Shown: positions 16,112 through 23,645 of the stretch, piece by piece | How the letters are laid out: every line of letters starts with the position of its first letter | Position numbering within the stretch: position 1 is the first letter of the stretch | NCBI GenBank assembly: GCA_016719755.1 | Contig: JADJYM010000004.1 | Span: 226,686 to 290,685, forward strand | Source: Novosphingobium sp. | GTDB lineage: Bacteria > Pseudomonadota > Alphaproteobacteria > Sphingomonadales > Sphingomonadaceae | Direction: 5' to 3' | DNA: 64,000 nt | Notes under the pieces: generated by a model | Database searches by the model: none | What the model saw: the letters and a program-made list of their open reading frames with translations, nothing else | What the model was told of the DNA's origin: nothing | Position numbers and translations under genes: made by a program

Positions 16112-18487
16112 TCAGAACTTGGCGGTGACGGTCACGCCGTAGGTCGCCGGATCGTTCCAGGTAGCGCCGACATAGTTGATGCCGCCCAGATAGAGCACGT
16201 AGCCGGTGCGGCGAACGTCAAAGATGTTCTTGCCCCAGACCGCGATTTCGTAGTTTTCGTCCGGACCGAACGCCAGCGCGGCGCGGGCGTTGGTGTAGCC
16301 GCCAGCCTTGGTCGTGGTGGCATCGAGCAGCACGGCTGCCTGGGCAGCGGTGAAGCCCTGACCGCCCGGGGTCGAAGCCGGAGCGGTGTAACGGGCCAGG
16401 GTATTGCCATCCTGGGCCATGTCATCGAGCCACGAATAGGTCACGTTGAACTTGAACGTACCCATTCCAATGTTCTGTTCGTAGTTGGCGCCCAGCACGA
16501 ACTGCTTCTCGACCACGCTGACAAGGCGGGTGTCCTTCTTGTCGTTCGGGGTCAGTACGCCGCCGACGACCACGAAGCCGTTGTACTTGGTGTACTTGGG
16601 ATCGATCAGCGAGCCATTGGCGAACAGATCGAGGCCCGGCGCGACACGGACGTTCAGGTCAGCCTCGACGCCCCAGGTTTCCATGCTGGCATTTTCCAGG
16701 ATGGTCTGGCTGGTGCCGCCCACCGCAAGAATGACCGAACGCTGGGCATCGCTGACCTTGTTGTGGAAGCCGGCGATGTTGAAGCGCACCTTGCGGTCCA
16801 TGAACTCGGTCTTGAGGCCGATTTCCTGCTCGTTGTTGATTTCGGGATTGGCCGGGGTGGTGTCGTTAAGGGTGAGCGAGCGCAGCTGCTGGGCGCCCGC
16901 GCGGTAACCCTTGCTGTGCTTGGCATAGACCATAACGTCAGGCGTGATCTTGTAGTCAAGCCCGATGGTGTAGGACAGATTGCTCCAGCTATCCTCGCGG
17001 CCACGGGCGCAATCTGCCGCCAGCAGTGCAAGATTGACCGGGGTACAGGCGGTCAGCGGGCCGCGATTCGGCACGGCACCAGACTGCTGGGTGATACCCT
17101 TGCGGTCATGCGACCAGCGCAGACCGGCGGTGATGTTCAGCGCCTCATTCACGGCATAGCTGGCCTGACCGTAGAGACCCCACGAGGTGTTGTCGACGGT
17201 GCCGAGGAACTGGGCCCAGGCGGCGCTGCCGAAGGTCGAGGAGTGCGACCGGTCCGTACCGGTTTCACGGAACCAGGTTGCGCCCAGCGCGAATTTCAGC
17301 GCATCGTCCATCGCCGAGCCGGTATACTGCAGTTCGCTGGAATACGACTTGAGGTCTACCGTGCTGGCCGTGAAGTGCAGCGGCACACTTAGACCATCGA
17401 GGTCGATCAGGTTGTCCGCCTGGACGCCGCGATAGCCGGTAATCCACTTCAGTTCGCCATTGCCCAGTTCGTACTTGACCTTGGCCATGTAGGTCTGGGT
17501 CTTGACGTCGTTGAACAGGCCGCGCGCGGGAGCACCCGGGTGCGCCGCAGCCGGGGTGGCCGCAACTAGGTCAGGATTGCCGACGAACTTTGCCAGTTCC
17601 GCATCAGCCGAAGCCTGAAGGCCAGCGACCGTAGCCATCGCCTGGGAAGAAGTACCGAACAGGAACGGGTTAAGGAACAGCGCCAGGCCCTGACGCAGAT
17701 CGCCGTCCATCTTGCCGTGCCACCATTCGCCCGAAAGTTGCACGGTCATCTTGTCATAGGGTTGCCAGGTCAGCTTGATGCGGCCGTTGACCGACTCACG
17801 CCCGTTGTACTTGTGGCCGGTATTGACGTCGCGCTTGTAGCCGTCGCGCTCGCCATAGCTCAGCGCGCCGCGGATCGCGAGATTGTCACCCACCGCCAGG
17901 TTGACCACGCCGGTCGCGTTCCATTCGTTGAAACGGCCATAGGTCAGCTTGATCGAGCCCGAGGTTTCGCCCAGCTTGGCATCATTGGTGGTCAGCAGCA
18001 GCGCGCCGGCCGAGGTGTTGCGGCCAAACAGAGTGCCCTGCGGCCCCTTCAGCGCCTGGACGTTGGACATGTCCATCATCTCGGCATTGAGGCCATAGGC
18101 GCGGGCGATGTACATTTCGTCGAGATAGACGCCGACCGAAGGTTCAAGCGTGGCGAGCACGTCGTTCTGCACCTGGCCGCGCATCGAAAGGGCGATCGCG
18201 GTGGGGTTGTTGCTGCCCGCGCGGATGTTGAAGCCCGGCGTGAACTTGCCGAGGTCGCTGAATTCCTTGATCCCCTGGTTCTCCAGCGTTTCGCCCGTGA
18301 AGACGGTGATCGCGGTCGGGGTGTCCTGGATATTGGCTTCGGTCTTGGTGACGCCGATCACGGTGATGACATCGGCTTCGTTTTCGTCAGCGGCCTGCGC
18401 GAAGGCGGTGCCGGACGAAATGGCGATGGCGGAAACGGCTGCGCCGGCCAGAATCCTCGAAACGAGGCGCTTGGTGGTGGTCTTCAT
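16112..18487 (-). CDS. TonB-dependent outer-membrane receptor
   Basis: A 791-residue protein. A signal peptide (LAGAAVSAIAISSGTAFAQA) is followed by a TonB-box-like ITVIG, a plug domain (about 45-165: TPTAITVFTGETLENQGI, VQALKGPQGTLFGRNTSAG) and a 22-strand barrel ending VTVTAKF with the C-terminal Phe typical of outer-membrane proteins. Such receptors import large or hydrophobic molecules in sphingomonads, not only siderophores. A strong GGAGGAGAG ribosome site precedes the ATG, and operator site 3 lies 48 bases upstream, so the receptor probably belongs to the regulon. It heads the operon with MFS, crotonase and phosphatase genes. Confidence 0.9.
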   Translation of the reverse strand: MKTTTKRLVSRILAGAAVSAIAISSGTAFAQAADENEADVITVIGVTKTEANIQDTPTAITVFTGETLENQGIKEFSDLGKFTPGFNIRAGSNNPTAIALSMRGQVQNDVLATLEPSVGVYLDEMYIARAYGLNAEMMDMSNVQALKGPQGTLFGRNTSAGALLLTTNDAKLGETSGSIKLTYGRFNEWNATGVVNLAVGDNLAIRGALSYGERDGYKRDVNTGHKYNGRESVNGRIKLTWQPYDKMTVQLSGEWWHGKMDGDLRQGLALFLNPFLFGTSSQAMATVAGLQASADAELAKFVGNPDLVAATPAAAHPGAPARGLFNDVKTQTYMAKVKYELGNGELKWITGYRGVQADNLIDLDGLSVPLHFTASTVDLKSYSSELQYTGSAMDDALKFALGATWFRETGTDRSHSSTFGSAAWAQFLGTVDNTSWGLYGQASYAVNEALNITAGLRWSHDRKGITQQSGAVPNRGPLTACTPVNLALLAADCARGREDSWSNLSYTIGLDYKITPDVMVYAKHSKGYRAGAQQLRSLTLNDTTPANPEINNEQEIGLKTEFMDRKVRFNIAGFHNKVSDAQRSVILAVGGTSQTILENASMETWGVEADLNVRVAPGLDLFANGSLIDPKYTKYNGFVVVGGVLTPNDKKDTRLVSVVEKQFVLGANYEQNIGMGTFKFNVTYSWLDDMAQDGNTLARYTAPASTPGGQGFTAAQAAVLLDATTTKAGGYTNARAALAFGPDENYEIAVWGKNIFDVRRTGYVLYLGGINYVGATWNDPATYGVTVTAKF

Positions 18488-18534
18488 GGTCAGGCTCTCC
18501 TCCCAGGAGCGATTCGTGGCCGCTCCGGACAGGG

Positions 18535-18550
18535 AGTTGTATAACTAGGT
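18535..18550 (+). promoter_or_regulatory. Shared 16-bp operator, site 3 (AGTTGTATAACTAGGT)
   Basis: It lies 48 bases upstream of the TonB receptor ATG, which is on the opposite strand. It is identical to site 4 and differs from site 2 at one base. Confidence 0.75.
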
Positions 18551-18597
18551 CTACCAAGACACACAAGAGTCTGCGCATTTACCCTACGGCTATGGCA

Positions 18598-19614
18598 TTA
18601 AGGCAACAGTCGGGCGAGCGCCGGAACGTCGGAAAGGGCACGCAGCACGTCGTTGAGATGCGTGCAGCCCAGGGTGGATGGCAGCGTTTCCAGCACGGCA
18701 CCGCGAAACGCGGCCACATTCTGGCCGATCATCCGCGTGGCCTTGACCGCCGCGCCGGGGCATTCGCGGAACGGCAGGATCATCGGCAGGACTTGCAGCG
18801 CAACCAGCTTGCCGCTGGCTTCGTCCACTTCGGCGAACAGGCGGTATTCGTGGATCGCGGTGCGCCCGCCATTGGGGTTGGAGCCGCTGTCCTGGAACGC
18901 GGCATCGATCTTGGTCAGGCCGTCCTCGCGCCACAGGTCGATCCGGCGCGAGCGTCGCTTTTGCGGTCCCTGCTGGAACGGCATCGGGTGCCAGCCGATC
19001 GCGTCGTCCGGGTTCTCCAGCGGGCCGACCTCGGAATAGGACTGGTCGACGGTGTTGCTGCTGCCATCCTCGTGCAGCGAGCTCGCCCCTTCGGCAAAGC
19101 CGGTGCAGACGTTGAGCATCTTGCCGCCCTTGCCCGCGGTCGAGCGGGTGCCGGCCTCGCGGCTGCGGGCCATCCAGTCATCGCTCCACTGCGACCAGAT
19201 CCACCCCGCGACCAGGCTGGCCCCGGCATAGTCGTCGAGCAACTGGAACAGCGGCGTGCCCGCAAGGTCGCCCAGCTTGTCCGCCAGCGCGACGCGGCTG
19301 GCCCCGCCCGCGCGCACGCCGACCATTTCCTGCAGGCGGGGATGATCGGTGCTGGCCTCGATCGACAGGATCTCGCGGATCGGCGAGGCCATGATCCGGA
19401 ACTGACCGGTGGCCAGCACGCGCGGCTCCGACCCGTCCACGGGCGTAAGCAGGTCGCGGGCGCGGCCGATCATCTCCCACGGCTGGCCAAGGCCGTCCGG
19501 CCAGTCCGAATCGATCGAGGTGGTGCGGCGGATCGAACCCGGCCGCCGCAGCGGCGACGGTCCCGCGCTCTGGCGGGCGAAGGGAAACTGCTGCGGCCGG
19601 TTCATCTTGGGCAT
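18598..19614 (-). CDS. DUF2889 domain protein of unknown function
   Basis: 338 residues. The N-terminus (PGSIRRTTSIDSDWPDG) and C-terminus (HEYRLFAEVD, PFRECPGAAVKATRMIG, GCTHLNDVLRAL) match what I recall of the DUF2889 family, with conserved Cys and His in CPGA and GCTHLND. No function is established for the family as far as I know. The conserved Cys/His/Asp cluster could bind a metal (inference). The fourth codon (ATG at 19605) has better ribosome-site spacing than the first. It is the last gene of the CoA ligase, DUF35, Ltp, SDR operon, 2 bases after an SDR, so it probably serves the same pathway. Confidence 0.7.
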   Translation of the reverse strand: MPKMNRPQQFPFARQSAGPSPLRRPGSIRRTTSIDSDWPDGLGQPWEMIGRARDLLTPVDGSEPRVLATGQFRIMASPIREILSIEASTDHPRLQEMVGVRAGGASRVALADKLGDLAGTPLFQLLDDYAGASLVAGWIWSQWSDDWMARSREAGTRSTAGKGGKMLNVCTGFAEGASSLHEDGSSNTVDQSYSEVGPLENPDDAIGWHPMPFQQGPQKRRSRRIDLWREDGLTKIDAAFQDSGSNPNGGRTAIHEYRLFAEVDEASGKLVALQVLPMILPFRECPGAAVKATRMIGQNVAAFRGAVLETLPSTLGCTHLNDVLRALSDVPALARLLP

Positions 19615-19616
19615 CC

Positions 19617-20411
19617 TTACTTGGGGGGCATGCGGATCGCGCCGTCAAGGCGGATGCACTGGCCGTTGAAATAGGTGTTGCGGGCCAGTTCCAGCACCAG
19701 GCTGCCAAACTCCGCCGGGTTGCCCAGCCGCTTGGGGAACGGCACCGATGCTTCAAGGCCGGCGAAGATCGCGGGCGCCTTGTCCTTCACCCCCAGCATC
19801 GGCGGGGTGGCGAAGATGCCGGGCAGGATCGCATTGACCCGAATGCCCACGTCCATCAGATCGCGCGCCATCGGCAGGACCATCGAGTTTACCGCCCCCT
19901 TGCCGCCGCCATAGGCGACCTGGCCGATCTGGCCGTCCTGCGATGCGGCGGACGAGGTCAGGATGATGCAGCCGCGCTCACCATCTTCGTTGAGAGGTTC
20001 GGAATTGGCCATGCCGACCGCCGCAATCGAGGCGATCCGGTAGGAAGCGGTAAAGATGCCGTCAGCCGAACGCGCGATCATTTCTGTCGGGTTGCGCTTG
20101 TAGGTGCCGGTCGTCTTGTCGAACGACACGGTCTTGCCCCCGCCGGTCACGACCGCGCAGTGCACCACCACGCGCTCCTGCCCGTGGGCGGCGCGGGCCT
20201 TGGCAAAACCGGCCTCGACGCTGTCTTCGGACAGGATGTCGACCTTGCAGAACAGGCCGCCGATTTCGCGTGCGACAGCCTCGCCCGCTTCCTCGTTCAC
20301 GTCGAAAATGGCGACCTTGACCCCGGCTGCGGCCAGGGCCTGGGCGCTGGCCTTGCCCAGGCCGGAAGCCCCGCCGGTAACCACGGCGGCAATGGTATTG
20401 TCGATCTTCAT
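19617..20411 (-). CDS. SDR, 3-hydroxyacyl-CoA dehydrogenase type II-like
   Basis: 264 residues. VVTGGASGLGKASAQAL is the cofactor site, ILTSSAASQ and YGGGKGA give Ser, Tyr and Lys of the catalytic triad, and NAILPGIFATPPM follows. The long insertion with CAVVTGGGK and FDKTTGTYKRNP, and the C-terminal GQCIRLDGAIRM, resemble HSD17B10/type II 3-hydroxyacyl-CoA dehydrogenases, which oxidise 3-hydroxyacyl-CoAs and some steroid alcohols with NAD. The ATG at 20411 follows TGAGGAGCAAGAC. It is fourth from last in the CoA-ligase operon and would supply the third step of beta-oxidation. Confidence 0.8.
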   Translation of the reverse strand: MKIDNTIAAVVTGGASGLGKASAQALAAAGVKVAIFDVNEEAGEAVAREIGGLFCKVDILSEDSVEAGFAKARAAHGQERVVVHCAVVTGGGKTVSFDKTTGTYKRNPTEMIARSADGIFTASYRIASIAAVGMANSEPLNEDGERGCIILTSSAASQDGQIGQVAYGGGKGAVNSMVLPMARDLMDVGIRVNAILPGIFATPPMLGVKDKAPAIFAGLEASVPFPKRLGNPAEFGSLVLELARNTYFNGQCIRLDGAIRMPPK

Positions 20412-20430
20412 GTCTTGCTCCTCAAGCGTG

Positions 20431-21219
20431 TCATTGCAGGGTTTCAAGGTTGCCGCCATCCACCACCAGCACCTGGCCGGTAATGAACCCGGCAAGGTCC
20501 GAACAGAGGAAGGCGGCCGCATCAGCCATGTCCTCGGGCTGGCCCATGCGGCGGACCGGCCATTCGGCGACCCGGCCCGCAATGTGCTGATCGTAAGTCT
20601 CACCCCGGTCGGCAGCGATTTTGGTGAAGACGGTGCGAAACTGCTCGGTCTCGATCGCCCCGGTGCCCAGCGTGTTGACCGTGATCCCGAAGGGGCCAAG
20701 CTCGGCCGATAGCGTCTTCGACAGGGCCAGCGCGCCGACGCGGTAGGTGTTCTGCGCGGCGCGCGGCAGCTTGCGGTGGGGCTGCTTCACCGAATTGGTG
20801 CCGATGGTCAGGATCCGGCCCCAGCCGCGCTCCTTCATGTGCGGCCAGACCTGCTGCACCAGCCAGCGGAAGGCCATCACGTTGTTGGTGTTGGCGGCAG
20901 CGAAGGTTTCGTCGTCCACGTCCAGGAACGCGCCCTTGGGACCGGAATCGACGTTGAAGATCGCGATGTCGGGCGCGCTGCCAAACGCGTCGCGGCAGGC
21001 CTGCACGGCCTTGGCCACGCCTTCCTTGCTGGTGCAGTCAGCAGAGATGCCCGCACAGTCTCCGCCGATGGAGGCCACCGCCGCGTCAATGTTCGCCTGC
21101 GTGCGCGCCGCAATCATCACCTTGCAGCCTTCCGCCGCAAAGCGCCGCGCGCAGCCCAGGCCAATGCCCTGCGATCCGCCGGTGACCAGCGCCACCTTGC
21201 CTGCAATGCCAAGATCCAT
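20431..21219 (-). CDS. SDR oxidoreductase lacking the standard YxxxK
   Basis: 262 residues with a normal Rossmann start (ALVTGGSQGIGLG) and SDR end (ADAAAFLCSDLAGFITGQVLVVDGG). The catalytic region reads TIGTNSVKQPHRKLPRAAQ, then NTYRVGALALSKTL. Where Tyr and Lys normally stand I read Gln and Arg, so it may be a divergent reductase or a non-redox SDR. It lies between two SDRs with intact triads, 3 bases after one and 19 bases before the other. Three consecutive SDR genes suggest several alcohol/ketone or hydroxyacyl-CoA steps. Confidence 0.7.
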   Translation of the reverse strand: MDLGIAGKVALVTGGSQGIGLGCARRFAAEGCKVMIAARTQANIDAAVASIGGDCAGISADCTSKEGVAKAVQACRDAFGSAPDIAIFNVDSGPKGAFLDVDDETFAAANTNNVMAFRWLVQQVWPHMKERGWGRILTIGTNSVKQPHRKLPRAAQNTYRVGALALSKTLSAELGPFGITVNTLGTGAIETEQFRTVFTKIAADRGETYDQHIAGRVAEWPVRRMGQPEDMADAAAFLCSDLAGFITGQVLVVDGGNLETLQ

Positions 21220-21222
21220 GGC

Positions 21223-22032
21223 CTAGTGCTCCACTTGTGCCTTGAGGCGGTCCTGCAGGATGTCTCCCCGCCCGCTGCGTCCCGGCGCAAGCGAAGATCC
21301 GCCGTCCATGACAAGGCTCGCGCCTGTGACATAGCCCGCGCGCGGCGAGGCGAAGAACAGGCAGGCATGGGCGATATCCGCCGGCGTGCCCGCGCGCCCC
21401 ACCGGCACGGTCGCGCCATAGGCGGCCAGCCCTTCTTCCCCCAGCACGCGCAGCGCGTTGTCGCTGGCGACGAGGCCGGGCTGGATCGCGTTGACCGTGA
21501 TGCCATCGTCCACGACATCCAGCGCCGCCCCGCGCACGAAGGCGAGCAACGCGGCCTTGGCCATGCCGTAGGCGGTCATGTTGGGCACCACGGTCGCCGT
21601 GCCGTTGACCGAGCCGATGGCGATGAACCGCCCGCCAGAGGGCGCGGCGGCCAGGTGGGGGCGCGCCGCATCGAGCAGCCACCAGGCCGCCTTGGCGATG
21701 CTTGCCAGGCCGGACTCAAGCTTTTCGTCCGAGACATGGCCCAGCCCGCCGTGTGGAATGTCCGCCGCGCAGTGGACGATCACATCCACCCCGCCGAATG
21801 CCGCCACAGTCACCTCAACCAGCGCGCGGCACTCGTCATGCCGGGTGACGTCACAGCGGAAGGCCCGCGCGTTTCCGCCGATTGCGGCAGCCGCTTCCTC
21901 GGCGGGCTCCAGCGTGCGCGAGCCGAGCATGACCCTTGCCCCCGCCGCCGCGAAGGCTTCGGCCACGCCCCGGCCCAGCCCGCGTCCGGCCCCGGTGACC
22001 AGCACCCGTGTGTCCCTGAAATCCTCGCTCAC
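21223..22032 (-). CDS. SDR oxidoreductase
   Basis: 269 residues. RVLVTGAGRGLGRG binds the cofactor, GSVNGTATV and YGMAKAA give Ser, Tyr and Lys, and VTGASLVMDGG ends the fold. The GTG at 22032 is preferred (GGGAGAG upstream, starting VSEDFRDTRVLVTG); the longer open frame only overlaps the preceding gene. The role is an NAD(P)-dependent alcohol/ketone or 3-hydroxyacyl-CoA step in the same operon. A C-terminal tail of about 20 residues after the fold is unusual but small. Confidence 0.8.
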   Translation of the reverse strand: MSEDFRDTRVLVTGAGRGLGRGVAEAFAAAGARVMLGSRTLEPAEEAAAAIGGNARAFRCDVTRHDECRALVEVTVAAFGGVDVIVHCAADIPHGGLGHVSDEKLESGLASIAKAAWWLLDAARPHLAAAPSGGRFIAIGSVNGTATVVPNMTAYGMAKAALLAFVRGAALDVVDDGITVNAIQPGLVASDNALRVLGEEGLAAYGATVPVGRAGTPADIAHACLFFASPRAGYVTGASLVMDGGSSLAPGRSGRGDILQDRLKAQVEH

Positions 22033-22045
22033 CAGTTCTCTCCCA

Positions 22046-23227
22046 CTATTCCCGCACCAGCAGCATCGCCCCGGCCAGCGGGCCGCCAGCGGTGGACGTC
22101 GCGCACACCTGCGGATTGCCCCGCACCTGCCGCTCGCCCGCCCGGCCCCACAGCTGGGTGCAGCCTTCCCACACCGCGCCGTATGCATGGAGCCGCCCGC
22201 CCGACAGCGCGCCGCCCCCGGTGTTGACCGGAAGCTCCCCCTCCAGCGCAATCCGCTTGCCGCCCTCGATAAAGTCCTTGGCCCCATAGCGTTCGCAGAA
22301 GCCGAAATTTTCCAGCCAGTTGAGCGTGTGAAAGCTGAACCCGTCATAAAGCTCGGCAATGTCGACATCGGCGGGCTTCAGATCGGTGCGCGACCACATC
22401 ATTTCCGCGACTTTCGGCTGAGCCTGGGTGTCGACCTCGGCCAGCTGGGTCCAGGAATTGCGGTACTGCATCGAACTGCCCACCGCCTCGATCCGGATCG
22501 GCGAGTTGCGGCAATCGCGCGCGGCATCGATGGCGGAAACGATGATCGCCGCCGATCCGTCGATCGGCACATCGCAGTCATAGATCCGCAGCGGCCCGGC
22601 AATGCGGGGGCTGGCCATGTAATCATCCAGCGTCATCGGATCGCGGTAGATCGCGTGCGGGTTCAGCCCCGCATTGCGGCGCTGGTTGATCGCGATCATC
22701 GCCTGCTGTTCGGGCTTGATGCCGGACTTGTGAACATAGGCGTTGAAGTACAGCGACTGCTGCAAGGCCGCCGCGTGAACGTGATAGGGCGCATACCAGG
22801 CGAACCCGCCGCGCTGGCGCTCGCCCGCTTTGACCAGCGAATTGGCGAAGGCCAGCTTGCGCGCGCTGGCCTCGTACATCGAGCGATAGATCAGCACGTG
22901 GCGTGCCAGTCCCGCGTTGATCGCACCAATTGCGTTGAACACCGCGCCGTATTGCCCCGGCGATTCCCCGCCATTGGAATACCAGCCCAGTTTCAGCCGC
23001 AGCGCATCCTGCAATTGCGCGATCCACACCGGCGCAAAGCCGCTGGCATTGCCATCGCCGCCCGGCCAGGTGGCGATCCCGTCGATGTCGCTGCGCTTCA
23101 GGCCCGCGTCGGCAATCGCATCCAGCGCGGCATCGACCGTCAGTTCGAGCGAGGACTTGTCCGACCCGCGCGACACTTCGGAAATGCCGACCCCGGTGAT
23201 GGCGCAATTCTTTTCCCCGTAGCGCAC
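22046..23227 (-). CDS. Thiolase-fold lipid-transfer (Ltp/SCP-x-like) protein
   Basis: 393 residues, starting with GTG after GGAGG. ITGVGISEVSRGSDKSS, then WYSNGGESPGQYGAV where true thiolases carry the nucleophilic Cys (here no Cys), ELYDGFSFHTLNWLENFGFC and LPVNTGGGALSGGRLHAYG. Loss of the thiolase Cys and a Tyr in LYDGFS are compatible with the Ltp2-type retro-aldolase mechanism, which uses tyrosines (known for steroid side-chain cleavage). Four bases downstream of its DUF35 partner, it is likely to act in complex with it. The substrate is inferred only as a 3-hydroxyacyl-CoA. Confidence 0.8.
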   Translation of the reverse strand: MRYGEKNCAITGVGISEVSRGSDKSSLELTVDAALDAIADAGLKRSDIDGIATWPGGDGNASGFAPVWIAQLQDALRLKLGWYSNGGESPGQYGAVFNAIGAINAGLARHVLIYRSMYEASARKLAFANSLVKAGERQRGGFAWYAPYHVHAAALQQSLYFNAYVHKSGIKPEQQAMIAINQRRNAGLNPHAIYRDPMTLDDYMASPRIAGPLRIYDCDVPIDGSAAIIVSAIDAARDCRNSPIRIEAVGSSMQYRNSWTQLAEVDTQAQPKVAEMMWSRTDLKPADVDIAELYDGFSFHTLNWLENFGFCERYGAKDFIEGGKRIALEGELPVNTGGGALSGGRLHAYGAVWEGCTQLWGRAGERQVRGNPQVCATSTAGGPLAGAMLLVRE

Positions 23228-23231
23228 CGGA

Positions 23232-23645
23232 TCAATCCTCCACCGGTTCGAACAGCGGCACCCACAGGTCCTCGCATTGCTCGAACAGCACCTTGACCGG
23301 CATCCCGAACGTCACCGCATCGGGATCGCAGTTCACCACGTTGCAGGGCACCAGCACGTCCTCCTGCTCCGCCAGCGCGACCAGCGCGAGCACGTAGCGT
23401 TCGGGCAGGCCCGGCACCCATTGCTTGTAGTTGATGGTGAAGGTGTAGACACTGCCCAGTCCCGAAACCGGCTGCGGCGCAACATCGCGGCTCTCGCATT
23501 CCGGGCAGAAACGGACCGGCGGGTGGACGTAATAGCCGCAGTCCCCGCAGCGGCAGATCAGCAGTTCGCCTTTTTCGCCGCCGGTCCAGTATGCCGCGTT
23601 GTCGCGGTCCAACGCCGGGAGCGGCCGGGGCAAGCTGCCGCTCAT
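23232..23645 (-). CDS. DUF35 zinc-ribbon/OB-fold protein, partner of Ltp-like protein
   Basis: 137 residues. The zinc ribbon is CRCGDCG and CPEC (about residues 31-52) and the OB fold follows (GLGSVYTFTINYKQWVPG). DUF35 domains bind acyl-CoA and assemble with thiolase-fold proteins. Its ATG overlaps the stop of the CoA ligase (ATGA) and its stop is 4 bases before the Ltp-like start, so ligase, DUF35 and Ltp are coupled. This pair is the closest in form to the pair at 35449-37028. Confidence 0.85.
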   Translation of the reverse strand: MSGSLPRPLPALDRDNAAYWTGGEKGELLICRCGDCGYYVHPPVRFCPECESRDVAPQPVSGLGSVYTFTINYKQWVPGLPERYVLALVALAEQEDVLVPCNVVNCDPDAVTFGMPVKVLFEQCEDLWVPLFEPVED

